From the NCBI GenBank assembly GCA_900557405.1, contig USSF01000057.1, positions 1 through 14,620 of the forward strand: a stretch of DNA of 14,620 bases, given 5' to 3'. Under the pieces are notes generated by a model. The model was not told the origin of the DNA. It searched no databases and was given only the letters and a program-made list of their open reading frames with translations. Every line of letters starts with the position of its first letter. Position 1 is the stretch's first letter. A program made the position numbers and the translations under genes. This document shows, piece by piece, positions 6,713-13,632 of this stretch. The stretch comes from an uncultured Prevotella sp. GTDB lineage: Bacteria > Bacteroidota > Bacteroidia > Bacteroidales > Bacteroidaceae.

Positions 6713-7648
6713 TTACAGGTTGCCCAGTTTTCCGAACGCTTCGCGCACGCTGACCTGTTTATATTTCGATGAAACCGATGTTTTTTCCTCCCATCCGCCC
6801 TCGTTGGAGATTCCGTTGAGCTGCAGACGAATCATCATTTTGCTGGAGTTTTTCACCGCCTTTGAGTTCATTGTGAGCGTGATGTCGGTGGGGAACTGCT
6901 TTGAGCCGAGAGCCTTGAAAGCTGCATAACTGCACGTGACGGAGGTGTTTGCTCCCATTCCTGCGCCCGAATATCTGGCGTTGAGGGATTTTATGAGTGC
7001 CGTCTTGCTGTCGGTAGACCATACATAATCCATCTTTCCATGGGTGAGTTTCACGTCGGTCTGAGGTGTCCCCGTAAGGTTCGCCGTGAAGTTTTTAAGC
7101 GATGAATCCGATGTTTTTTGCATTCCGGGCACGAAAAGCTGGTTCCAGAACAGTGCCTGGAGGGCATAGAAATCGAGTCCGTTCTGCTGCAGGAAATCCA
7201 CGTCGGAATATGTCGCCTTGAAGTATTCCTTATGAATACGGTCCACGAAGAGCACGTAGTCGGGCGTGAACTCCAGCCTTCCCGCTTCCATAAGTCCGAA
7301 CGGAGTAATCTGGATGCGTATAACGGCATCCTTCTTCATGTGCAGCGAACCGCCCACGGAGATGTCGTTTCTGCCCGTGTTTATGGTGCACTTCACCTTT
7401 GAAACGATGTTCTGCACATAAACGGCATTGTCGTTCACCCTTCTGAGATAGTTTATCTGTTCTATCGAGGGGCCCTTCACCACTGCGGTCTTCGCATCAT
7501 TCTTCTTCGAGGCATCATGTGCCTTGCCTGTGGCAACCGTGTTTGCCGCCGTTCCGCCTGTCACGGCTTTCTTCGTACCGCATGATGCAAGGGCGAGAAT
7601 TGCCGCTGCAGATACGGTGAAAACGAGTATTTTCTTGTTCAGTTTCAT
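6713..7648 (-). CDS. DUF4292 family lipoprotein, 311 aa
   Basis: Predicted lipoprotein: MKLNKK, a hydrophobic stretch and lipobox LASC with lipidated Cys23, then a Thr/Ala/Lys-rich linker to about residue 60. The rest (IEQINYLRRVNDNAVYVQNIVSKVKCTI ... ITPFGLMEAGRLEFTPDYVLFVDRIHKEYFKATYSDV ...) fits DUF4292, a Bacteroidota family whose proposed fold resembles the LolA/LolB lipoprotein carriers. A role in lipoprotein or outer-membrane assembly is therefore possible but unproven. The start lacks a Shine-Dalgarno site, common in this phylum. It lies 33 bp downstream of the TPR gene and upstream of envC, so it is probably co-transcribed from the dut side. Length and full domain suggest an intact gene. 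Confidence 0.85.
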   Translation of the reverse strand: MKLNKKILVFTVSAAAILALASCGTKKAVTGGTAANTVATGKAHDASKKNDAKTAVVKGPSIEQINYLRRVNDNAVYVQNIVSKVKCTINTGRNDISVGGSLHMKKDAVIRIQITPFGLMEAGRLEFTPDYVLFVDRIHKEYFKATYSDVDFLQQNGLDFYALQALFWNQLFVPGMQKTSDSSLKNFTANLTGTPQTDVKLTHGKMDYVWSTDSKTALIKSLNARYSGAGMGANTSVTCSYAAFKALGSKQFPTDITLTMNSKAVKNSSKMMIRLQLNGISNEGGWEEKTSVSSKYKQVSVREAFGKLGNL

Positions 7649-7681
7649 CTTTTTTATGTTATGAGTATATTTGTATTGACA

Positions 7682-9466
7682 TCAGGGGATATACTTCTTC
7701 AGCCTTATCTTCCGCTCTATCGCCTTGGCGTCGCCGCCGGCCTGGATAGCCCTTCGCCAGTAGTCGATAGCCTTGTCGGTCTCCCCGAGCATTATATATA
7801 TGTCGCCGGCGTGTTCAAGCTGCACGTAGCTGTTTGTGGAGTCATTAGCCACAGCCTGTTCGATGTATATCTGCGCCTCGGCATAGCGTTTCTCCTGGAA
7901 GAGTACCCATGCATAGGTGTCGAGATACAGACTGTTGGTAGGCTGCGCCTTGATGGTCTTGTAGCTCATCTGTTCGGCACGCGAGAGGTCGCCGCCGTCC
8001 ACGCTGATGAAGTAGGCATAGTTGTTCATGCACTCCACGTTGTCCTCTTTCCATTGCAGACAGCTGTCGAATGCGGCGTACGCCTCCTCTATCTGTCCGC
8101 GCTGATGATATATGTCGCCGATGTAGGAGTACATGCCCGACACGAGTGACGGTTCGCTGCTGTCAGTGGCCTGTGCCACTCCCTTACGGAAAATGTCAAA
8201 GGCATTGTCGTCGTCATCTTTCTGTATGTAGGCGAAGCCGAGAAAGTAATAAAACGCCATTTCATCGGGATTATACTCCACCCCGGGCTTACTGATTTCT
8301 ATGATTTCATCGTTTCCGATCTTCCCCCACAGGGTGCGCAGGAGTTCTATTCTTGCCCCCTTGTTGTCGGGCGCAATCTCGAGGATGCGCTTCAGTCCGC
8401 CCACGATGCTGTCCTCCGGCATCTTCTTGAGCGAGAGATATGCCACATACAGCTCAGCGAGGTCTGCATTCTCCTGTTTTCCGGCGAGAATGTTGCGGAA
8501 GAGGGAGAGGACCTTGGTGCTGTCGCCGCCGCTCGCCTCGTTGTTGGCTATCACACTTCGTATTATCGACACCTTCGTATCGGTCGACGTATGCGGGTTC
8601 GTGAGCAACCCTTCTTCCATCTTTCTTGCGATGGAATCGAGGTTTTCTGCACGATAATAGTCAATCATCGACAGTTTTGCCTGCACATTCTGCGGGTCTG
8701 TCTTCTGCACTTTCTGCAGTATGTCGAACGCTTTCTGCTTCTCTCCGTTCTGCAGTAGCCAGTTGCTCATCATCACCTGATACGACATATCGTTGGGATA
8801 ACGGTCCACGAAACGCTTCAGCGTGTTGAACTCCTCCTTCTTCTTGCCCTGCAGCGAGTAGATGTGCATCCTCGTAAGCACGGTCTGCTCGCTCTCGCCG
8901 TCGGCGCTCACCATGCGGTCCACCGTGGCAAGCATGTTTGCGTAGTCCTTCTTCTGCCCGTAGAGCGAGAGCAGGATTTCGAGCACGTCGGTGCGGTCGG
9001 GATTCGATGAATACAGCTTTTCGTACGCCTTTATGGCATTGGGGTAGTCCTTCGTGGCGATATATGTCATGGCAAGCTGCTCCTGGTATGTGGAGTTTTC
9101 GGGCGACAGCTCCGCCGCGCGCTTTATATCATTGATTGCCATGGCGTTTGAGTTCAGGTCCCTGTCATAAGACGAGAGGGCGAAATACACCTCGGCGGCA
9201 TCCGGCGCAATGTTCTTGCAGTGCTGCAGCAGTTCGTATGCCACATCGTATTTGCCCAGTGCCTGCTGGTTTGCCGCCTCCTCATAGAAGTAGCGCAAGC
9301 GCAGCTTGGTGTTGTAGTCCAGCGTGTCGCCGGCCGTGGTTTCCTTCGGCGCAGACGCACTGCCGTCCCGGGCCGTCACCTTCGTGCCAGTCCTACCCGT
9401 GCCGCAGGCTGCAAGCAATGCAGCTGCCGCAACCGCCAGTATATAGCAATGTCTTCTTATAATCAT
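7682..9466 (-). CDS. TPR-repeat lipoprotein, 594 aa
   Basis: Predicted outer-membrane-anchored lipoprotein: MIIRRH, hydrophobic stretch, lipobox LAAC with Cys21. After a short Gly/Thr/Ser linker, helical tetratricopeptide repeats run from about residue 55 to near the end, for example [87 protein letters not shown] and [20 protein letters not shown] arrays are protein-binding scaffolds; the partner is unknown. Position between dut and the DUF4292/EnvC pair suggests an envelope-assembly role. The ATG at 9466 overlaps the dut stop codon (ATGA), and GGGAG just before it can serve as ribosome binding site, indicating translational coupling. It ends with KKYIP-stop at 7682. Confidence 0.9.
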   Translation of the reverse strand: MIIRRHCYILAVAAAALLAACGTGRTGTKVTARDGSASAPKETTAGDTLDYNTKLRLRYFYEEAANQQALGKYDVAYELLQHCKNIAPDAAEVYFALSSYDRDLNSNAMAINDIKRAAELSPENSTYQEQLAMTYIATKDYPNAIKAYEKLYSSNPDRTDVLEILLSLYGQKKDYANMLATVDRMVSADGESEQTVLTRMHIYSLQGKKKEEFNTLKRFVDRYPNDMSYQVMMSNWLLQNGEKQKAFDILQKVQKTDPQNVQAKLSMIDYYRAENLDSIARKMEEGLLTNPHTSTDTKVSIIRSVIANNEASGGDSTKVLSLFRNILAGKQENADLAELYVAYLSLKKMPEDSIVGGLKRILEIAPDNKGARIELLRTLWGKIGNDEIIEISKPGVEYNPDEMAFYYFLGFAYIQKDDDDNAFDIFRKGVAQATDSSEPSLVSGMYSYIGDIYHQRGQIEEAYAAFDSCLQWKEDNVECMNNYAYFISVDGGDLSRAEQMSYKTIKAQPTNSLYLDTYAWVLFQEKRYAEAQIYIEQAVANDSTNSYVQLEHAGDIYIMLGETDKAIDYWRRAIQAGGDAKAIERKIRLKKYIP

Positions 9467-9900
9467 CTCACTCCCGTATGACCGTATCCTCCGGCGCCGC
9501 GCTCCGTCTCGTCGAGCTCCTCAACTTCGATGAAATCGGCGTTTTCGTGCTTTGCGATGATCATCTGGGCTATGCGCTCGCCATCGTTCACCACGAACTC
9601 CGTATCAGAAAAATTCACGAGCAACACCTTCACCTCGCCCCTGTAGTCGGCATCTATTGTGCCAGGTGTGTTCAGCACGGTGACGCCATACTTCAGTGCG
9701 AGTCCGCTTCTGGGCCTCACCTGCGCCTCATAACCTGGCGGCAGCGCCATATAGAGTCCCGTGGGGATGAGCATTCGCTGCATGGGTTTCAACACAATCT
9801 GTGCGTCGATGTTGGCGCGCAAATCCATGCCCGCACTCTGCGGTGTGGCATACTCGGGCAGCGGATGGTGCCCTCTGTTTATAATCCTAACTTTAATCAT
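9463..9900 (-). CDS. dut: dUTP diphosphatase (dUTPase), 145 aa
   Basis: Cytosolic trimeric enzyme hydrolysing dUTP to dUMP and pyrophosphate, keeping uracil out of DNA and feeding dTMP synthesis. All five dUTPase motifs are present: I AGMDLRA (23-29), II RPRSGLA (62-68), [17 protein letters not shown] (77-90) with catalytic Asp83, [11 protein letters not shown] (107-115), [11 protein letters not shown] (134-143). The frame opens further upstream (ATGs at 9939 and 9918), but family members begin like [10 protein letters not shown], so the ATG at 9900 is preferred. The extra 13 residues would be unrelated to the family. A TAnnTTTG box (9913-9906) immediately before this ATG implies a very short or absent leader. 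First gene of the operon dut-TPR-DUF4292-envC, divergent from the helicase gene. Confidence 0.95.
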   Translation of the reverse strand: MIKVRIINRGHHPLPEYATPQSAGMDLRANIDAQIVLKPMQRMLIPTGLYMALPPGYEAQVRPRSGLALKYGVTVLNTPGTIDADYRGEVKVLLVNFSDTEFVVNDGERIAQMIIAKHENADFIEVEELDETERGAGGYGHTGVR

Positions 9901-9905
9901 AACTG

Positions 9906-9913
9906 CAAAAATA
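9906..9913 (-). promoter_or_regulatory. Candidate -7 box for the dut operon
   Basis: On the minus strand the bases read TATTTTTG, matching TAnnTTTG, ending six bases before the dut ATG at 9900. There is no TTTG at the expected -33 distance. If used, transcription would begin at or within a few bases of the ATG, giving a nearly leaderless mRNA and ruling out the upstream ATGs as starts. Confidence 0.35.
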
Positions 9914-10019
9914 ACCATTTCCGCATAAATAACCGCCATATCGGGGCATTATTTAGTGTTTTTCAACTTTAATATTATCATTACAAGCTGATAATAGTGT
10001 GTAATTCACAAATTATTAG

Positions 10020-10064
10020 TAACTTAGCGCCCGAATTTATAAATGTTCCCAACAGGAGGAGGAA
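10020..10064 (+). promoter_or_regulatory. Leader of the DEAD-box helicase gene: weak -7 box and strong Shine-Dalgarno run
   Basis: TAACTTAG at 10020-10027 is one mismatch from TAnnTTTG and would start transcription near 10032. AGGAGGAGGAA at 10054-10064 is an unusually strong ribosome binding site for this phylum. Both argue against the frame's upstream GTG at 9997 as start. No ATG stands at normal spacing after the Shine-Dalgarno run: the in-frame codons there are ATC (10069) and ATT (10072), and TTG follows at 10090. Confidence 0.4.
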
Positions 10065-10089
10065 CAAGATCATTAACATTTTATTTAAT

Positions 10090-12054
10090 TTGAAGACATT
10101 TGAAGAACTTGGTGTCAGCGAAGAGATTCGCCGCGCCATCACAGAACTGGGCTTTGAACATCCAATGCCCGTACAGGAAGAAGTAATCCCCTATTTGCTC
10201 GGAAACAAAAACGACGTGGTTGCCCTGGCTCAGACCGGAACGGGCAAGACCGCGGCATACGGCATACCCGTATTACAGAAGCTCGACCCAAACGACCGCT
10301 CCACACAGGCCCTCATCCTATCACCGACAAGAGAGCTGTGCCTGCAGATATCCGATGATCTGAACGACTTCGGCAAGTATATCAACGGACTCAACGTAGT
10401 GCCCGTATACGGAGGAACATCAATACAGAACCAGATACACTCCCTGCGCCACGGAGCACAGGTGATCGTGGCCACGCCAGGACGACTCATCGACCTGATG
10501 AACCGCGGGGCGGCGAAACTCGACAACGTGAAGAACGTGGTGCTCGACGAGGCGGACGAGATGCTCAACATGGGTTTCTCCGACAGTATCAACGAAATCT
10601 TCGACGGCATACAGACCGAGGACCGCAACACGCTGCTCTTCTCTGCCACCATGAGCAGGGAGATCGAGAAGATTGCACAGAACTATCTGCACGACGCAAA
10701 GGAAATCGTGGTGGGCAGCCGCAATGAGGGTGCCGAACACGTTAACCACATATATTATATGGTGAACGCCAAGGACAAATACCTCGCCCTGAAGCGCATC
10801 GTGGACTTCTACCCCAAGATCTACGCCATCATCTTCTGCCGCACAAAACGCGAGACGCAGGAGATTGCCGACAAGCTCATACACGACGGATACAACGCCG
10901 AATCGCTCCACGGAGACCTCTCGCAGCAGCAGCGCGACCTGACGATGCAGAAGTTCCGCCAGCATCTGACGCAGCTCCTCGTGGCCACCGACGTGGCGGC
11001 GCGCGGACTCGACGTGGACGACCTCTCGCACGTCATAAACTACGGTCTGCCCGACGACACCGAGAGCTACACTCACCGCAGCGGACGAACGGGACGCGCC
11101 GGAAAGAACGGCACATCCATCTCCATCATCCACACCCGCGAGCGCGGCAAGATGCGCGCCATTGAGAAGGTGATACAGAAGAGTTTCGTGGAAGGGAAAA
11201 TCCCGTCGGCAGAGGAAATCTGCAAGAAGCAGCTCTACAAGGTGATGGACCAGATAGTGAAGACCGACGTGAACGAGGAGGAGATTGAACCGTTCATGGC
11301 CGACATCAACCGCTACTTTGAATACATCGACAAGGAGGACATCATAAAGAAGATAGTGAGCATGGAATTCGGCAAGTTCCTTGCCTACTACGCCGACGCT
11401 CCGGAGATTCTGCCGCCATCGGCATCGGGCAAGGGCGACCGCAAAGACCGCGACGGCAGCAGGAAGCGCGGCGAGCGCAAGGAACCGCGCAAGGCCGAAG
11501 CCGGATACCAGAAGCTCTTCATCAATCTGGGAAAGAAAGACGGATTCTATCCGGGCGAGATAATGCAGTTCCTCAACCGCAACATGCGTGGCCGCCAGGA
11601 AGTGGGCCACATCGACCTGCTGGAGCGTTTCTGCTATATCGAAGTGCCGGAGAAGGACGCACAGAAAGTGATGCGTGCCATCGACGGAACGACATACAAG
11701 GGGCGCGACGTGCGCTGCAACGACGCCGACGACACAGGCAAACCATCGCGCCGCTCATCGTCAAGAGACAGCAGAGGTTCTGGAAAATCCGGCGGCAGAG
11801 GACAGGAGAAGTCTTCACGCCGTGGCAATAAATACGATGAAACCGACAATTTTGACAAGTTCGAGAAGAAATCCAAGCGCAGGAACGCTGCCCCGAAAGC
11901 TTTCGACACCGACAGCTTCAACGGCGGCATCGACGACAACGGCAACACCAACGACTGGCGCCAGTTCTTCAAAGGCAACAACGTGAAGCTCGTAGGCGAG
12001 GAGCCTGACTTCAGCGAAGAGGGTTGGGCAAGACGCAAACCGAAGAAAAAGTAG
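10090..12054 (+). CDS. deaD: DEAD-box RNA helicase with DbpA-type RNA-binding domain (DeaD/CsdA-like), about 654 aa
   Basis: ATP-dependent RNA helicase, probably acting in ribosome assembly, cold-stress translation and RNA turnover. Counting from TTG 10090 (MKTFEELGVS): Q motif with Gln29, Walker A AQTGTGKT (47-54), PTREL (79-83), TPGR (129-132), DEAD (153-156), SAT (185-187), ATDVAARGLDV, and motif VI HRSGRTGR (329-336). A linker and Arg/Lys-rich stretch lead to a DbpA-type RRM domain (about 472-545, KLFINLGKKDGFYPGEIMQFL). The ~110-residue tail is basic with Ser/Arg/Gly (SSRDSRGSGKSGGRGQEKSSRRG). The frame stays open back to a GTG at 9997, but the family begins at MKTFEELG. The exact initiation codon (TTG 10090, or ATT/ATC nearer the Shine-Dalgarno run) is unsettled. 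It is monocistronic by appearance and divergent from dut. Confidence 0.95.
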   Translation: MKTFEELGVSEEIRRAITELGFEHPMPVQEEVIPYLLGNKNDVVALAQTGTGKTAAYGIPVLQKLDPNDRSTQALILSPTRELCLQISDDLNDFGKYINGLNVVPVYGGTSIQNQIHSLRHGAQVIVATPGRLIDLMNRGAAKLDNVKNVVLDEADEMLNMGFSDSINEIFDGIQTEDRNTLLFSATMSREIEKIAQNYLHDAKEIVVGSRNEGAEHVNHIYYMVNAKDKYLALKRIVDFYPKIYAIIFCRTKRETQEIADKLIHDGYNAESLHGDLSQQQRDLTMQKFRQHLTQLLVATDVAARGLDVDDLSHVINYGLPDDTESYTHRSGRTGRAGKNGTSISIIHTRERGKMRAIEKVIQKSFVEGKIPSAEEICKKQLYKVMDQIVKTDVNEEEIEPFMADINRYFEYIDKEDIIKKIVSMEFGKFLAYYADAPEILPPSASGKGDRKDRDGSRKRGERKEPRKAEAGYQKLFINLGKKDGFYPGEIMQFLNRNMRGRQEVGHIDLLERFCYIEVPEKDAQKVMRAIDGTTYKGRDVRCNDADDTGKPSRRSSSRDSRGSGKSGGRGQEKSSRRGNKYDETDNFDKFEKKSKRRNAAPKAFDTDSFNGGIDDNGNTNDWRQFFKGNNVKLVGEEPDFSEEGWARRKPKKK

Positions 12055-12086
12055 GAATAAAAACAGAAAAAGTTTTTTTCCCTCAT

Positions 12087-12170
12087 TTTACCCTCACGCC
12101 CTCACCAAAACACCCAAAAGCCCCTGTTTATCGGCATTACAGGTGGTGAGGGTAAAGTGAATACCCTCAC
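12087..12170. repeat. Cluster of CCCTCAC repeats, direct and inverted, downstream of the helicase
   Basis: CCCTCAC occurs at 12091-12097, 12099-12105 and 12164-12170, and its complement GTGAGGG at 12146-12152. TTTACCCTCAC (12087-12097) and GTGAGGGTAAA (12146-12156) form a perfect 11-bp inverted repeat with a 48-bp loop. There is no T-run on either side that would make a classic terminator. This may be a 3'-UTR structure, a binding-site cluster or a remnant repeat. Confidence 0.55.
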
Positions 12171-12202
12171 AAAAGATTTGGTATAACTTTACATAGCAAA
12201 TC

Positions 12203-12275
12203 CGGCTAATCCCAAAATTCCATATATTTTTAGGATTATAATCCCAAAAGTTATATAGAATTTTGGGATTAGCCG
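12203..12275. repeat. 18-bp inverted repeat with nested TAATCCCAAAA copies before the AAA ATPase gene
   Basis: CGGCTAATCCCAAAATTC (12203-12220) is the exact reverse complement of 12258-12275; five more pairs follow inside (12222-12226 with 12252-12256) after one mismatch. TAATCCCAAAA occurs directly at 12208-12217 (last base +1) and again at 12240-12249 (+1), and inverted at 12261-12271. A perfect 12-bp palindrome GGATTATAATCC lies at 12233-12244. The right arm covers the -33 box of the ATPase promoter, so a protein bound here could control that gene. Confidence 0.8.
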
Positions 12276-12292
12276 TTATTTTCTTATCTTTG
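12262..12292 (+). promoter_or_regulatory. Promoter of the AAA ATPase gene
   Basis: TTTG (12262-12265), a 19-bp spacer and TATCTTTG (12285-12292) match the Bacteroidetes promoter consensus at both boxes. Transcription should start near 12297-12299, about 15 bases before the ATG at 12313, with no Shine-Dalgarno site. The -33 box is part of the right arm of the inverted repeat at 12203-12275. Confidence 0.75.
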
Positions 12293-12312
12293 CATTATCA
12301 AAACTAACATTT

Positions 12313-13440
12313 ATGATAATACGACAGCTACAGGAAAAAATCGAGACAAGGATGTTTGCCGGCAAAGCGATAATCGTCATCGGAGCACGGCAGGTCGGAA
12401 AGAGCACCCTCTTCAGAATGATTATCGACAAACAGAATCTGCCGACCCTGCAACTGAACTGCGACGAACCAGAGACAAGGGACATGCTCAGCAATACAAA
12501 CATCGCAAATCTGCGCCTTCTCATCGCAAACAACAGGATTGTAATGATAGATGAGGCACAGAGAGTGGAGAATATCGGCATGACATTGAAACTCATAACG
12601 GATAATTTCCCAGACGTACAGTTGCTCGTCACGGGGTCATCATCGTTCGAACTGCAAGACAAACTAAACGAACCATTGACAGGACGCAAGTTTGAATATC
12701 ACCTCTTCCCGATATCCACAGCAGAGATTCTCAACAGCCAAGGACTGATGAAAGTGAATCAGACACTTGAGCAGAGACTTATATTCGGGTCGTATCCCGA
12801 TATAATAACGCATGCAGAGGATGCAAAGGAGCTGCTGACGAATCTGGCCGGAAGCTATCTATACAAAGACTTGCTGTCGCTCGACAGCGTGCGCCGCCCT
12901 ACTTTGCTCAACAAGATTCTCACAGCACTCGCCCTACAAGTCTGCAGTGAAGTGTCGTATAATGAAATTGCGCAAATCGTAGGAACTGACAACAAAACAG
13001 TAGAAAAATACATAGACCTGCTGGAAAAATGCTACATCATATTCAAGCTCAGTGCTTTCAACCGGAATCTACGCACGGAACTCAAAAAGAGCAAGAAGAT
13101 ATATTTCTACGACAATGGTGTGAGGAATGCCATACTGAACAACTTCGCCCCTCTCTCACTCCGTCAAGATACAGGAGCCCTGTGGGAGAATTTCATAATA
13201 AGCGAACGAATCAAGACAAACCAATATTCCAACCGGTATGCCAACAGTTATTTCTGGCGCACCACCACACAGCAGGAGATTGACTATATCGAGGAATGCG
13301 ACGGTCAGTTCTCGCTGTTCGAGATGAAATGGAATCCACGACGCAGCAACACGAAATTTCCCGTTTCCTTTGAGACCGCCTACGACGTGAAGGAGAAATT
13401 CGTCGTAACCCCAGAACATTGGATTGAACATCTCATATAG
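12313..13440 (+). CDS. AAA ATPase with C-terminal DUF4143 (PD-(D/E)XK-like) domain, 375 aa
   Basis: Family of archaeal and bacterial ATPases often present in many copies in Prevotella and Bacteroides; cellular role unknown. Visible: Walker A GARQVGKST (24-32), Walker B IVMIDEAQ (76-83), sensor LLVTGSSSF (104-112), then the family block LTGRKFEYHLFPIS (122-135). A helix-turn-helix-like stretch follows (YNEIAQIVGTDNKTVEKYIDLLE, 216-238), then DUF4143: KKIYFYDNGVRNAIL (261-275), GALWENF with Glu292, QEIDYIE with Asp324, and FEMKW with Glu337 and Lys339. The last residues fit a PD-(D/E)XK nuclease-like arrangement, though nuclease activity is unproven for the family. Start ATG 12313 follows a clear promoter. 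It is flanked by a repeat cluster and a strong terminator, so it behaves as a self-contained unit and may be a mobile or recently gained gene. Length is typical and no break is seen. Confidence 0.9.
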   Translation: MIIRQLQEKIETRMFAGKAIIVIGARQVGKSTLFRMIIDKQNLPTLQLNCDEPETRDMLSNTNIANLRLLIANNRIVMIDEAQRVENIGMTLKLITDNFPDVQLLVTGSSSFELQDKLNEPLTGRKFEYHLFPISTAEILNSQGLMKVNQTLEQRLIFGSYPDIITHAEDAKELLTNLAGSYLYKDLLSLDSVRRPTLLNKILTALALQVCSEVSYNEIAQIVGTDNKTVEKYIDLLEKCYIIFKLSAFNRNLRTELKKSKKIYFYDNGVRNAILNNFAPLSLRQDTGALWENFIISERIKTNQYSNRYANSYFWRTTTQQEIDYIEECDGQFSLFEMKWNPRRSNTKFPVSFETAYDVKEKFVVTPEHWIEHLI

Positions 13441-13474
13441 GATTATACGGCTCCACCCGTCACCCCATACCGAC

Positions 13475-13520
13475 AAAAAGTCCCCACAGCAACAAACATG
13501 CTGTGGGGACTTTTTATTTT
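13475..13520 (+). terminator. Strong rho-independent terminator after the AAA ATPase
   Basis: AAAAAGTCCCCACAGCA (13475-13491) pairs perfectly with TGCTGTGGGGACTTTTT (13499-13515): a 17-bp stem with a 7-nt loop, then a T-rich tract. The A-run on the left makes it able to work in both directions, so it can also stop transcripts coming from pnp on the minus strand. Confidence 0.93.
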
Positions 13521-13568
13521 ATAGCCACCCCTTTCCACCTTATATATTACTTAAAGGTAATCTCCCTT

Positions 13569-13585
13569 CCCTCCCTTTGGGAGGG
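13569..13585. repeat. CCCTCCC-TTT-GGGAGGG palindrome between convergent genes
   Basis: A perfect 7-bp stem with a 3-base loop lies between the ATPase terminator and the end of pnp. Similar CCCTCCC...GGGAGGG palindromes are, as I recall, frequent between genes in Bacteroidota, so this is probably a copy of a dispersed intergenic repeat. No T-run follows on either strand. Confidence 0.6.
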
Positions 13586-13592
13586 CCAGGGT

Positions 13593-13632
13593 GGGTTTCT
13601 GGGTTTCTGGGTTTCTGGGTTTCCGTGTTTCC
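13593..13632. repeat. Tandem 8-bp repeat GGGTTTCT, G-rich strand (+)
   Basis: Three exact units GGGTTTCT (13593-13600, 13601-13608, 13609-13616), a fourth GGGTTTCC (13617-13624) and a worn fifth GTGTTTCC (13625-13632) abut the pnp stop codon. With the preceding GGG-A-GGG-CCA-GGG-T-GGG (13579-13595) there are seven GGG tracts in 41 bases, fitting the G-quadruplex pattern G3N1-7 repeated four times. The C-rich strand is the pnp sense strand. Confidence 0.8.

Noticed and set aside
5006..6772. 588-residue open frame on the plus strand, longer than the EnvC-like gene it overlaps
   Set aside because: It mirrors the Ala/Glu/Lys/Arg-rich coiled-coil coding of the minus strand, is Leu/Arg/His-rich without domains, and runs into the DUF4292 gene. 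The minus-strand product has a signal peptide, coiled coil and LytM domain.
7667..7674. TATATTTG on the plus strand between the DUF4292 and TPR genes
   Set aside because: It would only drive antisense transcription into the TPR gene and has no TTTG at the -33 distance; a chance match in a short AT-rich gap is likely.
9901..9939. Longer dut start at the ATG 9939 (158 aa)
   Set aside because: The extra N-terminal residues do not fit the dUTPase family, which begins at [10 protein letters not shown], and a promoter-like box lies between the two starts.
10420..11610. 396-residue minus-strand open frame
   Set aside because: It lies entirely inside the DEAD-box helicase, which has all helicase motifs in order; the antisense translation is Val/Leu/His-rich with no recognisable domain.
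12203..12275. 18-bp inverted repeat as a second invertible promoter
   Set aside because: The -7 box lies outside the repeat and the -33 box is in an arm that is preserved on flipping, so inversion would not switch the promoter; an operator or structural role fits better.
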